DNA of 64,000 nt from Escallonia rubra. Lineage: Eukaryota > Streptophyta > Magnoliopsida > Escalloniales > Escalloniaceae. The notes beneath the pieces were generated by a model. The model searched no databases, was not told the DNA's origin, and worked only from the letters and a program-made list of their open reading frames with translations. A program made the position numbers and the translations under genes. Location of the stretch: NCBI GenBank assembly GCA_033065855.1, contig JAVXUO010002228.1:1-64000 (forward strand). Reading direction: 5' to 3'. This document shows, piece by piece, positions 36,401-49,254 of this stretch. Numbering within the stretch: the first letter of the stretch is position 1; every line of letters begins with the position of its first letter.

Positions 36401-39400
36401 TTTTTACACTTACTGCTTCATACATGTCCTAATCACATCAACATACTTTAGAAGCACTCCTTTCTTTTTCAGTTCTCACCCGTAGCAACAAATTTTGATT
36501 TTGGAAGCAAGTAAAATAATTCTTAATGCAAGAGTAATCTGGAGAATTTCGGCAATAGATCAATAATCTTTTCATTTATCTTTTTGTAAAACCAAATTCA
36601 GCAAAAAATTCGGGTATTTATTGCAAAAATAATTGTATGATTTCATGAATACTAATGGTTTATGAAATGTAATTGTATGATTTCATGTATACTAATGGTT
36701 TATGAAATGTATATATAAAGTTCACACACGAAAGATATAATTATATTACGTCGCAATAGTCATAATACCTTATAAATTACTGTATAAAATAAAATCAACC
36801 TCGGGATGTTAGTTATAATAAGCTTTCTACTGGATAATTATTTTTATACATGCCATATATGATAATAACATTCAGAAAAGTAGGTATTAAAGAAGTGGAT
36901 TGAATATACTCACCTGCTAACATATATATACTTAAGATGTAAGACTTTACAAGAGCTGTTATTTGGTTCACTGGTAAAACATCGAACTTTTCACTGGCTA
37001 TACCACCGTTCAAAACTCCGCAAAAGTTTTTTAAAGGGTTTTTCTTTGCTGTTAACACGCGTCCGCTAAACTCTGCCTGTTAATCGCGATTTATTCGCGA
37101 CTCGTCAGAAAATCGCGACCGATTGAGAAGTGTGCAATCTGATCCCGTAATCCCGTTTTTAGCTTGTCATCTGGATCTCGCGATTTAAATGCCTGATTCG
37201 TGATAAAGTCGCGAATGAATTTTTCATCTATGGTTCGTGATAAAGTCGCGAATGATTCGTGATAAAGTCAAGAAAATAGCATCTATGGTCGAACTCTCGG
37301 TCATCAAACCAAATTGACTCTCAGACATGTTAATTTCCATTCTCAGTCCATGTAAAGCTTCGATGTAATTAGTGCGGTTTTGAAGTTCATCTTTATTCTT
37401 ACATATAGGTCTTGATGTGCTTTTTCTCCGCTCAACTTATTTTTCAAAATCTTGTGCACCAACTTTTTTTTTTAGGGAGTACAAATGAAATTTTTTGATA
37501 AAATAATGGTTAATCATTGATATGGCTCCATGTATAATAAGCATTACTATTGCATGAAGAAATTTTAGAGTTTTATGGTGTGCTGCGGCCTCCACCTGAG
37601 CGCAGCTGCATCCACCACCGGCCACACATCAAGAGACTCTTAAGCTATCCAACAATTTTAGCTGTATAAAAGCATGTACATACGCAGACGCAAGACCTAC
37701 AGGCTTAAGTGCAGAGTCAAGACTGGACCTTCCAATGGCATCATCTCAGGGGAACCACAAGTTTCTAATAGAGTTTAAAGGGCTTCTCTACCCAATCTCA
37801 TTTTATTAAGGTGGATTGTCTTATATCTTGTAAAAACAAAGTTATTTGAGGTTTTGCCGTCTATGTTTCAAATATCTGGCCAGCATTGATTGCTCAGCTT
37901 TATCTCTTCTTGGCATCGTCTAAAGTTGTAAACTTTTGTCTTATTTCCGCTAGGTGCAAGCCTGATGCTGAAACCTACAATGCTCTAATCAGTGTACATG
38001 GTCGATCTGGTCAATGGCGTTGGGCGATGAATATCATGGAAGACATGTTACGAGCAGCTGTGTGTATTTGAATTCTTCCCTCTGAATCAATCTTTATGGG
38101 TCTGATGTGAGCTTCCTTTTCTTTATTTCAAACGATATTTTGGGAGAATTTTCTCTCCCTACTGCAGAACCTTTATTCTTTGGGAAGTGGTTCAATGTCT
38201 AGTTTTATATTGCTTCTCCTGCTGCTGCTGTTGTTGACATGGTTTTTGTTGTAGACATAGGTTCTGTTGGATTTTGACTCTCACTCGTCTACTAGATTGA
38301 TATTTATTGTTGGTCTGTGGTTATAGATGGCAGACCAAACATCAGAATATATTAGTGGAAGCCACAAAATCTCGGGAAAAGGTTTGAAAAGCCTGATTTT
38401 TCTTTTTATCGTAATATGACCTAGATCAGTTTTATTTCCAAGGACAAGATTTTAAAATTTTGAATTAGATAATGTAGGGAATGACCAATTACACATGGTA
38501 GTGCTTTCCAGGGAGGTGGGAAGAGGATTATCCCGAGGTAGTGACCAGACTAAGTATATTAGATATTTGATGTCTTTTGACTGAGGAAGTAAAGGCATGA
38601 CAGAGTTTGAGCTAGTGGCTGTCTTTTTTGTTCTTCCGCTTGGAGGAATATATGACTTGGCAACTGAAAACATAATAGCTATCCTTTCTTGACTTTTAAA
38701 AGCATTTTACCCAGATCGATTAAGTACTTGTGACTATTGATGACTTGCGGAGGAGGGGTAAGATCCTGACTAGCCGGTGCCTTTTTTATGGGAGTAGTCG
38801 GGATCCGGTGGACTATTTGCTTATTAACCAAAGGCAGTTTGTAGCTTGCCATTTGTTTTCAGGGGGTCAACTCCAGTTGGAATTGTTTGAGAGGCAAAGT
38901 GGGGTGAAGGTGCCTAGGATCGCACAACAGATGTGGAGGACGGCTGCGTCATGCCTGACATCGTCCCTGCTGTGTCTCATATGATTAGGAGAGAAAACAT
39001 GCTTTTCTGATGGGTTTGAGCTTTCATTGGATTGATAGATGCAATTTTCCTGAGCCGGTTTTTTTGCAGAAGAGGAGGAATAAAGGAGAGATAAGAATCT
39101 CAAGGGAAGAAGAAGGGAAACCTAAAGGGAGATTAAGAGCAAGAAAACCCTAAGAATAGGAGGATTGGAGAACAAACGTAGGAATGGGCAATTATCTTCA
39201 TTGTTTGTAAAATCATTTCATCTATAACCGTCAAAAGGATTACCTGAACCTGAAGTCTGTATTGTATAGGCCAACCAATAACTTATGGAGAAACTAAACA
39301 AGTTCCTGAACAAGATGTAAACCCAAATAAGTAATGAAAGGGCATGGGCTTGCATCTATTTTGTTGTAGGCATAGAGCCCCTTCAATGGCCAATCACTCC

Positions 39401-42400
39401 CCTTACGTTCGCCATCATCTGTTGGCATCACCTTACCTTTGGATAGGCGGATCACCTTGGTTTGCCAAGATATCTCGACTGCAGAAGCTTTGCTTTTCCC
39501 TTGTAGTTCTTAACTATCTATACATTTGTACCATTCAGGTACTCCCTTTTCTTCCATTAAGTTTATTTTCCTATACATTCATTTTGCATTGGAAGCAGTA
39601 ATATTAAGAGAATTCAAATGAAAGAATCTAGATGTTCCTTTTAGTTGCACCTGTTGTCATCAGATTGTTATCTCTATCATTCTGAAAGCTTATGTTTCTT
39701 TTTAAGTAACCATTTCAATTTATTTCCCTAAGAATCATTTTCCATTCCGTATCTCCAACCATTTATGCTTAAAAAACTTGCAGTCATGGTTATTGAGTGG
39801 TTGTCCATATTATGTTTTATAGACTATTCATGCTTGATAGTATTGTGATTTTATGTGTCAAATGTCAACTTGTTTCTTTATGCATCTGTGGGCATTAGCT
39901 CCCCCACTTTGTTAACAATCTTTTAAAATGGCCCCAAACTTTTTAGCACAAACTGTCATAATTGATTATGCACTTTCAATATTTCTAAAGCAACCCTCCA
40001 AAATACCTTATTGACCCTTACACCATGGCACCCGAGAAAAAATGACGTATCCCGTGCACCTGTGCGCTCTCTCCTTTATGTTTTATAGACGCTGGAAAAA
40101 AAAATGCATTCATTGTTTTTCATTAGTGTGAGGCTGCAATCTTTTTTGTGCGCTCTCTCCTTATGGACATCTCTTTACAAATAAGCCTTTGACATTGATT
40201 TCCGTTTGCAGATTCCTCCAAGTAGGTCAACATATAACAACTTGATAAATGCGTGTGGGTCTAGTGGAAATTGGAGGGAGGCTCTGAAAGTTTGCAAGCA
40301 AATGACGGAGAATGGAGTTGGGCCTGATCTGGTGACTCACAATATTGTTCTGTCTGCCTATAAATCTGGGGCTCAGTATCTAAAAGCATTGTCCTACTTT
40401 GAGCTAATGAAAGGAACAAATATCCGTCCTGACACCACCACACTTAATATTGTGATACATTGCCTAGTGAAGACTAAACAATATGAGAAGGCTGTTGATG
40501 TTTTTAACTCGATGAGGGAGAAAAGAGCAGATTGCAACCCTGATGTTGTGACATTTACTAGCATCATTCATATGTATGCAGTTTGTGGACAGATCCAGAA
40601 CTGCCAGGCTGTGTTTAACACAATGCTTGCAGAAGGCCTAAAGCCTAATATTGTTTCATATAATACTCTACTAGGTGCATACGCTTCACATGGGATGACT
40701 CAGGAAGCCTTGTCGGTTTTTACTGAGATAAAGAAACATGGTTTTCGCCCTGATGTTGTATCTTATACATCTTTGCTTAATGCTTATGGACGATCACAGC
40801 AACCTGAAAAGGCCAGGGAAGTATTTCATTTGATGAAAAGACACAATTGCAAGCCAAATCTAGTAAGTTACAATTCACTCATCGATGCCTATGGATCTAA
40901 TGGTCATTTAGTCGAAGCTGTAGAAGTGCTGCGTGAAATGGAAGAATATGGAGTGCAGCCAAATGTCGTCTCAATTGGCACCTTGTTGGCGGCATGTGGT
41001 CGCTATGGTCAGAAAGTGAAGATTGATTCCATACTTTCCGCTGCTGAGTCGCGAGGCATTGCCTTGAATGCAGTTGCGTATAACTGCGCCATTGGGAGTT
41101 ACATGAACGTGGGAGAATATGTAAAAGCTATAAGTTTGTATAGGTTGATGGGGAAAAAGAAAGTTAGACCTGATTCTGTGACGTTCAATATTCTAATAAG
41201 TGGTTGTTGTAAGATGTCGAAGTATCCTGAGGCTCTGGAATTTTTAGAAGAGATGCTGAATTTGAAAATTCCTTTGTCTAAGGAGGTCTACTCCTCTGCT
41301 ATCTGTGCTTACAGTAAACAGGCAAGTGCTTTGACAAACTGCCCGTCAGAAATATAAGTTCACTGCCTGAAGGAAAGCTCACCATGTTTGTGTCTCTGTG
41401 TGTGTGTGGTAATGTTTTCTTTAGGGTCAACTCCAAGAAGCAGAATCCGTGTTCTCCATGATGAAGATATCAGGTTTTTCTCCTGATGTAGTTGCATATA
41501 CAACGATGTTGCATGCCTATACTGAGTCAGGTTAGTTTATGTCAAACTGCTGATTGTTAAGGCACAGAATGAAAGAATATTGTATCCAAGCTTTACTTAT
41601 AGTATGAAATTCATTACAGAGGATTGGGAGAAAGCGTTTGCAACATTTCAAGAAATGGGAATGAGTGATGCCCAGCCAGATTCTATTTCTTGTTCGGCTA
41701 TGATGAGAGCTTTGAATAGAGGACACCAGCCAACTAGAGTTTTGCTTGTGGCCGAGTTCATGAGAGAAAAGGATATCCCCTTTATTGATGCAATTTACTT
41801 TGAAATGATATCAGCCTGTAGCATGTAAGTCCTGTATGCTTTTAACCTTCTGCCTGTATGATTGTGCTTTATGCAATTTTTTGTGCTTATTGACCCACTA
41901 TGTGCTTGCTGTATAAAGGGCTCTGTGTAAAGGTCTTTCTTCAAATCTTGTGTTTCTGGTGCCGAACTGTCCAATCGTTAGAGAAAAGTTTTTAAGCTTG
42001 GCTGATAACTTGCTATCTGTTTATTATATTGTTGGTACAGTAAACAAACCGAACGTACTGTGTTGTCCTTGCAAGATGGTTGCATTGTCCACCTCAGTTA
42101 TATCAATGCATTCTTTCATCCTCCCAGCCCCCCCACCCACCTTTCACCGCCCCAAACCCCAAGCCAAAAAGAGCTTATTTATGAAGTGTGTCCACACACA
42201 CACACACACACACACACGTGTATACATATAAGGGGCTGATTTTGATAGGCGCCAGCTAGATCTGCCAGCATTGATCTGGCCATCCATCCATCATGAGTGA
42301 AGGGTCCAGATCCTTTTTTTCTTTGTTTTTATGTGTATGTCTGTGTCTCTGTGTGCGTGTGTGGACACTTCATAAATAAGCTCTTTCTAGCTTGGTTTAT

Positions 42401-45048
42401 TGTTGTTGGTATGTTTATGGACTGTTAAAATGGATGGCGCATATCTTACATTGTCAATCTAAACGTGTGTGGTATATAATCCAGTAACGACCCGGTCAAC
42501 AGCCCCACCACAGGGTGTTGCCTCCCTCAAAAGGGCTAGCCAAGTAGGTACTTCTAAGATCAAGCAAGGTCTTATAAAGGCAATCTCATATATCCCACAT
42601 CCAATGTGGGATATCACAAAACCAATGGTAGCGAAGGGCCTAAACGCTCCGACTACATATACCACGTGGTCAGAATTGCCATGCCATACGTTATATATCA
42701 ACTGGGGTCTTCAAGGAGGTTGTCGTTTGGTGGGCCAAGAGAGAGTTATCTAGCACTTTTTGCGACTGGGGTATTCATCGGTCGAGTATGGCTAATCGCG
42801 ATTGAGTCTTAAGTGCCATGGCCACCTTGGTACGAGCACATGTTTCTAACCCGAAAACAACATGTGTTAAGATGCTTCTTCAAAGAGATTTGGAGAGTAG
42901 TGGATACTTGTCCTTTCATAATTGGCTTCCTTGCACATGTGACTAGGCCTTACATAGTGCCAAGCCTATAAAGACCCCATTTACATCATCATTGAAGGAT
43001 TTTTTTCAGAACATCTTGGACAACATATGGGATTACACTCTACCTCTCTCTTCTCCCATAACCTCCTTGATCCCTCCCATGGGTGATGTATCTGAACCTA
43101 ATTACAACAATACTGTAGGTAGGTGCCATATTGATTGCCCGTGTCACGAACTCCCTGTTATTCTTGTTTAGTGACCTCTAAATTGGGTTCTTTTAGCTAG
43201 CAAACTGACCTTGGATTTTGATTCTAGACTACGAGATTGGAGGACAATAATTGAACTGGTGAAAATAATGGAGCCTGCCTTCTCTGTAATCTCAGTTGGA
43301 CTTCTAAATCAGCTTCTGCAGTTTGCTGGAAAATCAGGAAAGATTGACACGATGATGAAGGTACTTTATATATAAGCAGTCTACAGTTATATGTTTGCAG
43401 TTAGTAGGCCTTAGGGTAATATTCTGTCATCATCTGTGCAGTTGTTCTACAAGATAGTGGCGTCAGGTGCCGAAATCAACTTTTCTACTTATTCTATCCT
43501 GTTGAAGAATCTATTGACTGCTGGTAATTGGAGGAAGTATGTTGAGGTAACCTCTCTGAAGTTCCACATATATATTAGTCACAGAACTGTTCCTTCAAGT
43601 ATACACGTTTTTGCTCCAGTCCATGTAATACAACTTCAACTGTAAAAACCCTGTGTTGCTCTTTGCAAAATAGTCCAAAAGCTAACTTTTATCCCGAAGG
43701 CACCGTTGAATGTGACATAAAATAAGTGGCATAAATGTCAATTCAGCTTATGTGGCGAGAAACTTACATAAAGTTGGTCCCATCTTTTCATTTTACTGGA
43801 ATCATTCTCTCTCTCCATCTCTCTCTCTCTCCCCCCTCCCTCTCTGTCTCTCTCATCTTCTTTTTGGCTTTCTGCATAAATCTCTCTTCACCACCTCTGC
43901 ACCACCAAGTATGACCTCCTCCGTGCCATCTTCCACATTGCTAACCCATCGCTAACCACGACAAAATCCCGACCGAACTCCACCTCCACCACTACAACCA
44001 CGATTAAACCTCCACCATACCAGCATCTACTGAAACGAAACACTCCATCCATGGCCGGCACCGCCAAACCGGCTACCAAACCTTCATTGTTTTTAAATGC
44101 AAAACTTTGCCAATAATTAGGCAACAAACTGATGAATTGAGGTTGGTTGTAAGGCAATTGGAACAATAGATCTTATTGGGTGTTACTCCCAAAGGATTCT
44201 GGTCACTTTTGAGATGAATTTAAGGTCATGTCTAATATTTGAATCCAAATGCCTTTCAAGTTCTAGGTTTTTCAGCTCTCGTGCATGAAAATAATTCTGC
44301 CAAACTTGGTGCAGGTACTTGAGTGGATGGAGGATGCAGGAATTCAACCTTCAAATATAATGTATGACAACATACTCTCCTTTGCGCAGAAAAATAGTGG
44401 GACTGAGAATGCTGCTTTCATTAGAGAAAGAGTAGGTATGTTAGTTTCACTTCTATGAAGCGCCAATTGTCACAGAGTTCATGATGACTCTACATTCGCT
44501 TGTGATGTTTTTTGTTTGCTGCAAATCTTCAGAAAAACACTAGTTCAGGATCTGCAAATATCTAACCCGTTCTTTTGATTATTTTTTTTTTGGATTAAGT
44601 TTTGTTGCAAGTATGAAACCCATAAGAGACTGGTAATGCCTTGAAGAAAATCTACCCCAGAACCAAAAGATGTACCTTTTCATATTGGGTACAATTTCTT
44701 TTCTTGCATTAGTTTTTGGGAAATCATTATCAAAAAAAAAAAATACCTTCTGAAATGATTGATACTTTTGCCAATGGAGGTATCGTAGTGCCTCATGGTC
44801 ATAGTATAATATCAACCAAATGTAGTATCTTCGACGCAGTAAGGCTTACGATAGAATTTAATTCCTTTTCACTCTAGTCACCATAATTTCTCGCACTTCT
44901 ATTTTTTTGCTGAAGCTTATCTGAACTTTCATGCCTGTTGATAAACTTGACAGTATCTTTAGGAAGAAAGTCTGGATATCAAGTTTCAAGGAAGCTGTCC
45001 CATTCTCCCATTCGTGCAACTTCAGTGGTCAAAGAATCTGAAGTATGA
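33434..45048 (+). CDS. EMB2654: P-class pentatricopeptide repeat protein, EMB2654 orthologue, 10 coding exons
   Basis: Arabidopsis EMB2654 (At2g41720) is a plastid PPR protein needed for trans-splicing of rps12 and for embryo development. Exons: 33434-33844, 35652-35824, 37954-38059, 40212-41321, 41425-41530, 41620-41824, 43228-43360, 43442-43546, 44315-44435, 44954-45048; phases all agree and give 854 residues. The N terminus is Ser/Asn/Pro/Arg-rich, like a transit peptide. The conserved pre-repeat region (KKRVHVDYDKGEHQV, WEDIDGLLNRWAGRFARKNF) lies at residues ~55-135. About 16 PPR motifs follow from residue ~150, for example KPNIVSYNTLLGAYASHGM and RPDVVSYTSLLNAYGRS. No E, DYW or SMR domain is present, which fits the P class. 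Exon 4 (370 codons) holds most repeats. ATG 33434 is chosen; no upstream in-frame ATG is seen. Intron 4 uses a GC donor (CAG|GCAAGT). Introns 1-3, 6 and 8 carry repeat insertions. Confidence 0.93.
33899..34022. repeat. short foldback element in EMB2654 intron 1
   Basis: TTGGCACTCCCTT (within 33899-33924) is inverted as AAGGGAGTGCCAA (34002-34014). A further GGGGAGTGCCATTACCC lies between them. This pattern of GGGAGTGCCA ends is common in small plant foldback elements. No coding sequence is present. Confidence 0.5.
36631..36710. repeat. 40-bp tandem duplication in EMB2654 intron 2
   Basis: Two adjacent 40-bp copies (36631-36670 and 36671-36710) beginning AATTGTATGATTTCATG differ at one base. 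The near identity implies a recent duplication. Confidence 0.95.
37060..37290. repeat. TCGCGA-rich repeat in EMB2654 intron 2
   Basis: AATCGCGAT, ATTCGCGAC, AATCGCGACC and CTCGCGATTT recur, then TTCGTGATAAAGTCGCGAAT appears twice (about 37197 and 37234), followed by a third partial copy. The CpG-rich palindromic core contrasts with the AT-rich intron around it. It is probably a dispersed repeat, class unknown. Confidence 0.6.
38727..38981 (+). pseudogene. LINE reverse-transcriptase C-terminal zinc-finger fragment in EMB2654 intron 3
   Basis: The frame reads TIDDLRRRGKILTSRC followed by DPVDYLLIN. This matches the zf-RVT region at the C terminus of plant L1 LINE polyproteins, where T-x-DNLRRRG-x5-RC-x2-C-x4-ES-x-DHL is typical. 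The second cysteine is replaced, so it is decayed. No other part of the LINE was recognised in the intron. Confidence 0.6.
42159..42395. repeat. foldback element with CA/GT arms in EMB2654 intron 6
   Basis: AAAGAGCTTATTTATGAAGT (42168-42187) followed by GT and a (CA)n run is inverted as a GT run, GTGTGGACACTT and ATAAATAAGCTCTTT (42359-42386). Including weaker outer matches (CCAAGC / GCTTGG), the arms span about 42159-42217 and 42332-42395, with roughly 115 bases between them. It contains no coding sequence. Confidence 0.75.
42470..43130. other. unclassified insertion-like block in EMB2654 intron 6
   Basis: This part of the 1.4-kb intron is less T-rich than its surroundings, contains the near-palindrome ATATCCCACATCCAATGTGG continuing into GATAT, and ends with a TATAAAGACCCC box and pyrimidine-rich text, which would suit a short LTR. 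I could not define ends or a target duplication. Confidence 0.25.
43690..44200. other. CT-rich and CCACC-rich insertion-like block in EMB2654 intron 8
   Basis: A (CT)n-like run (43807-43852) is followed by CCACC-rich sequence with a long frame on the reverse strand (43888-44166). That frame is rich in Val, Gly and Phe and looks like translated low-complexity DNA. Similar CT-then-CCACC blocks occur near 31663 and 27941. Confidence 0.35.
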
Positions 45049-46856
45049 ATTAGACATTTGGGCGGTCTACATTTGAACAAGATGGCAAATAGAATGGCAA
45101 TCACCATCTGTCATGGCTTGTGGCTAATTTTTGAAGAGTAAACACATAATTCGAATTGAAACGCCTTCCAATATGGACGATGTAACACAAATATGAAGCT
45201 GCAGCCTGCGATGACCTGTGCGATTGTATGTCCAGAATTTTGTACAACTCCCGTTTAGCAGAGGAAAGGGTGCACTCAGGACTTGCCAGATTCGTGCTTT
45301 AAGACATGGGATTTGTATGATTGACCGTGGATCTCCGTTTAGCACAGGAATGATATGACTAGCCTGATTCTTTCTTCAAGAAGATCGGGTTCTGTATGAT
45401 TGACCCCTTAAATATATTCGACAGAGTCTGGCAGCGGTTAGTTTGTACGATAACGGGTACATTTAAGTATGGAAATTTAAAATAATTAGTAGTCGCAACT
45501 ATATGTAACTGAATTGAATGAAGCCCGACGACTGAAGTGCTGCAACTTTAGAACTGTCTACAACAAATTCCTAGGCCTTTTTTTTTATTTGTATTCCAGG
45601 TTGGATTGGATGATCTTCAGTTTTGCTCCCTGAGCGTGGCAACTGGCAAGTAAGCACGTTTTAATTGAAGCTCGAAGATTAGTTTGTTTTACAGGACGAT
45701 GTTGTCCGCCGATGACCATGGACTGGACTGCTACATGTGACCAAGCTATTTTGAGACTTTTAGAGCAGAGGTGTCAGTGCAACGACCACCGTAGAGCGGG
45801 TTGGGAAACTTGGGACAGTTGTGGATAGTTCATGTGTCTTTTCGTTTAGATATCTATATGTGTAGCCTGTATGTATATCTTTGCTTGGTGAAGTGTTGTG
45901 TACTTTGGTGCCTTGTTTATATATCAGGTAGAGTTCTTACCTGTTTTCGGAAAAAAAGAAAAAACTGTGAATAAAGTCCAAGAGGACGATCATCAAGAGT
46001 TATTGATCGTACAAAAGAATTCACGGAGTCGAGGCTTGGCACTACAGCTTGCTATCAATATTAAGCCAAAAGGATATAATTAGTATAGTGAATAAGGTTA
46101 TTAAAAGTATTTTAGCGATTATAAGTAGTACTAATGTGTATTTATTGATCTTGTAGAATTCACAACTATCTAAGAAACACTTAATACAACACCAATATTA
46201 TTCAAATTCTTGAATGATAAATAACTATATCAGAGGTTATGCTTGGTTTTTAAAATTTGAAAAGCACCCAAAAAAAAGTGAAAAAATACATCCAAAATAT
46301 GTAGTCAAGATACATCAAAAAGATAATTGTTGATATAGCTAAAATCATAATATCAAGCATGACATAAGAATATTATATTTTAACTTTATTTTTGCACTCA
46401 TTTTATTGAATGTGCCGAAAAATACTTATACATAATGTTTACTTTTTTCACAAAATTAATATGAGTAACTTTAATATTGCACACGCCTCGCACGAGCCAC
46501 GTTGGCTAGTTGATAATTATTTCAAATCTAGCTTCTCCAGTTTGTTTTACCCGTGCTGCATATGTGAGATTTCCTAAATGCTCATTTCTTGCCTTGGTGG
46601 TTGTTGCTTCCCTAATCTGAGTGCATACGAAGATTTACAAGACGTTTTTATTGACGCATGTTTACTAATCATATTTTGAACTTGCTCAACTCTTTTCATT
46701 CCTCCGGCGTCAAATGACATGCTTGGCTCTAGTAGTTCCTATTGGAATATTGTTGCTTTTCTTGTTTTCCAAATAGTCCAAAAGCAACTTAAGTCTCCTT
46801 TCTGTTGATACTTGGTCCAACATACCGCAGTTGTGCATTAGTATGAGAACTTTATG
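45049..46856. other. EMB2654 3' flank and intergenic DNA
   Basis: The likely 3' untranslated region extends some hundreds of bases past the stop. A pyrimidine tract ending ATTCCAG near 45600 could be the acceptor of a 3'-UTR intron. Beyond 46100 the DNA is AT-rich with no recognised gene. Confidence 0.4.
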
Positions 46857-49194
46857 TGTAATACTCCAGAAATCCGAAGCTCCGTCGCCCTGATCTCCCG
46901 GGACGTTAACCTACCACATCACTTCAATCTGTTAAATCCCGTTCACAGACACACATACTTCAAAGCGTTTGTCACAACGCGAACCCACGGGTAAACCCTT
47001 AAGCTAGATCTGTGACCGGTCGTAGACCCATTCGGACATCCATTCAGGGTTCAACCAGGCCTTATTAAAACATGTATATTGTGGACTTGATTGATTTTGA
47101 AATTCCAACATTACTATTCCTAACATTAATCTAACACTGCTATTAAGCTAATTTTCAGGTTCATTCATAAGTCAAACATTGATGTGAAAAATTTCTTAGA
47201 TTGGACTTTGGACTTGGGACTTGGACGTTGACCTGAACGAAGATTTGGCTCTGGATTTAAACATATACTTTATCCCTGTATAATTATTGGTTGTATTTAA
47301 GTCTTTCTTAAAGATCTCTAGATAAATCAAGTAAAGAACAATCCAAAAAGTTCTCATTCGAAACAATCTTGCAATCACTTTTTAGACGAATTTTCATTCG
47401 AAGCCAAAACAGTTTTCGGTCGAAGCAAAACAAGTTTTCATTCAAAGCTATCCTTCAGTCTCTGTTATTCAAGTTTTTATTCGAAGCGAAAAATGTTTTC
47501 ATTCGAAGCAAAGTGAATTTTCATTCGAAAACACTATTTTAAGCATCCTGAAGTCAGTTTTGGGTAAAAAGTATTTTAGAATATTTTTGTCCAAAAATTT
47601 CGAACCGGTGTCTGGACCAAGCGCTTAGAAGTCAGTTCGACTAAAAATAGCTATTGACGTTGGAATGACACGAAATTTTAGGTAATGAAACATATCAGTA
47701 AAATAGGGTTTCCATAAAATTTCCAGACTAAAATAACTTAATTTACTATGTTATATAAATCAAGAATTTCTCTTAATCGATACCCTAATTTAACATCCTT
47801 AACGAACACCAAAAAATCCCAAAATTTTTCGAAGCATACGTCATGTAAACACATCGAGGGTTATCATTATAGACTTTGTCAAATTATGACCTTAACTATT
47901 TATAAAAATTCAGATTAAAAGTTGACTGTTTAATTTTCTATCTGTACTGACAATTACGGTTACTATTCAGGTTCTCTCTCTCACACACACACACACTCTA
48001 TAACACCTAAGTTACCCATACTCATCTTCCACCTTCAACTGCCGCAACACCTGGGCATGCACTTCTCACACACACTCATTGATTTATCCCCAAACATACT
48101 TTAAGCCACTTAAAACACATTACAACACACATAATCACATATTTATCTACATAATCACACACATATCCGTAACACACACCCACACACCTGCTACTCAAGA
48201 ACAAACACACTGTCACACACTCGAGCATGCATTTACCTCTCTCAACACACTAGAAACACACAATTCCACCTAATATCTTCCTAAACACACACAAACCCAC
48301 GAATCGTTCACATAATCCCACACTTACACACGAGGCAGCCATGAACACACACATACACGACCTACAACCACACACAACATACTCACACAAGACACATGCA
48401 CCCACTGCAACTCGCTTACGGCCCTCTCCCTTACCCCTACACACTCACAAACACATTAAACACACAAATGGTCACCCAATTCTCCCCACAAACTCACCCC
48501 TGAAGCACACACTACACTGCAACACACACATGTACACACGATGAACACACACACACACACTAAAAGGTAGAAAATTAACCTCAAGAATTCTTCGACTCCT
48601 CTCTAACTCTCTCTTATTTTGCCACCCCCCCCCCCCCCCCTGAAGCTCTGCTTTTGTTGCTTCTTCTCTGTTATTATGTTTCTTATCTTTTCCTTTTTTT
48701 CTATTTTCCTCCCCCCGAATTTCCTTTTTAATTTTCTTCTTCTTTCTTTCTTTCTTTCTTTTAATTCCTCAAGCAATTAAATAATTCGATTGCATTAGTC
48801 ACCATACCAGGTGGCCATTGGTTATGACTTTGTTTCTAAAATCTTGACACTTGGTGCATACTTTCAAACATTGCAATTTAGCCCCCCAAAGTTTGAGTAA
48901 TTACATTTAGGCCCCAAATTATTCTAATCTTATTAATTTAATTAAACATCACTAAAACATATAATGTCACTCATATCATTATTTTTCATTGCTAAAAACA
49001 TTAATTATATTTATGCCCTCAAAATTTTTCAAAATTATAAAGTGACCCCAAAATTTCAAATTTTATATTTTTGCCCCAATATTCTTTTAAACTTCCACAC
49101 ACTAGTAATACCCGAGCATTGTTCAAAATTATTCATTTATTTTTCGGGTCATGGATGGTTATTTTAAACAGCTCCCGAAGTTCGGGATATTACA
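46857..49194 (-). mobile_element. gypsy-type LTR, reverse orientation
   Basis: The + strand runs from TGTAATACTCC (46857) to GGGATATTACA (ending 49194), giving inverted TG...CA ends for a 2.34-kb LTR. Just outside the right end, TTCTCCCTACCTTATAAAA and TTTCGTCCTC are the reverse complement of the GAGGACGAAA ... GGGAGAA text that usually precedes the 3' LTR in plant chromovirus-type gypsy elements. The element therefore reads right to left. The LTR contains ATTCGAAGC repeats (47370-47530), a CA-rich stretch (47973-48570) and a poly-C run (48626-48640). Confidence 0.65.
47970..48570. repeat. CA-rich impure microsatellite inside the gypsy LTR
   Basis: ACACAC tracts are interspersed with ACTC and CACC units over about 600 bases. 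This yields spurious open frames on both strands. Confidence 0.85.
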
Positions 49195-49254
49195 TTCTCC
49201 CTACCTTATAAAAATTTCGTCCTCAAAATTTGATCTCGGATCTTCCATCACTTA

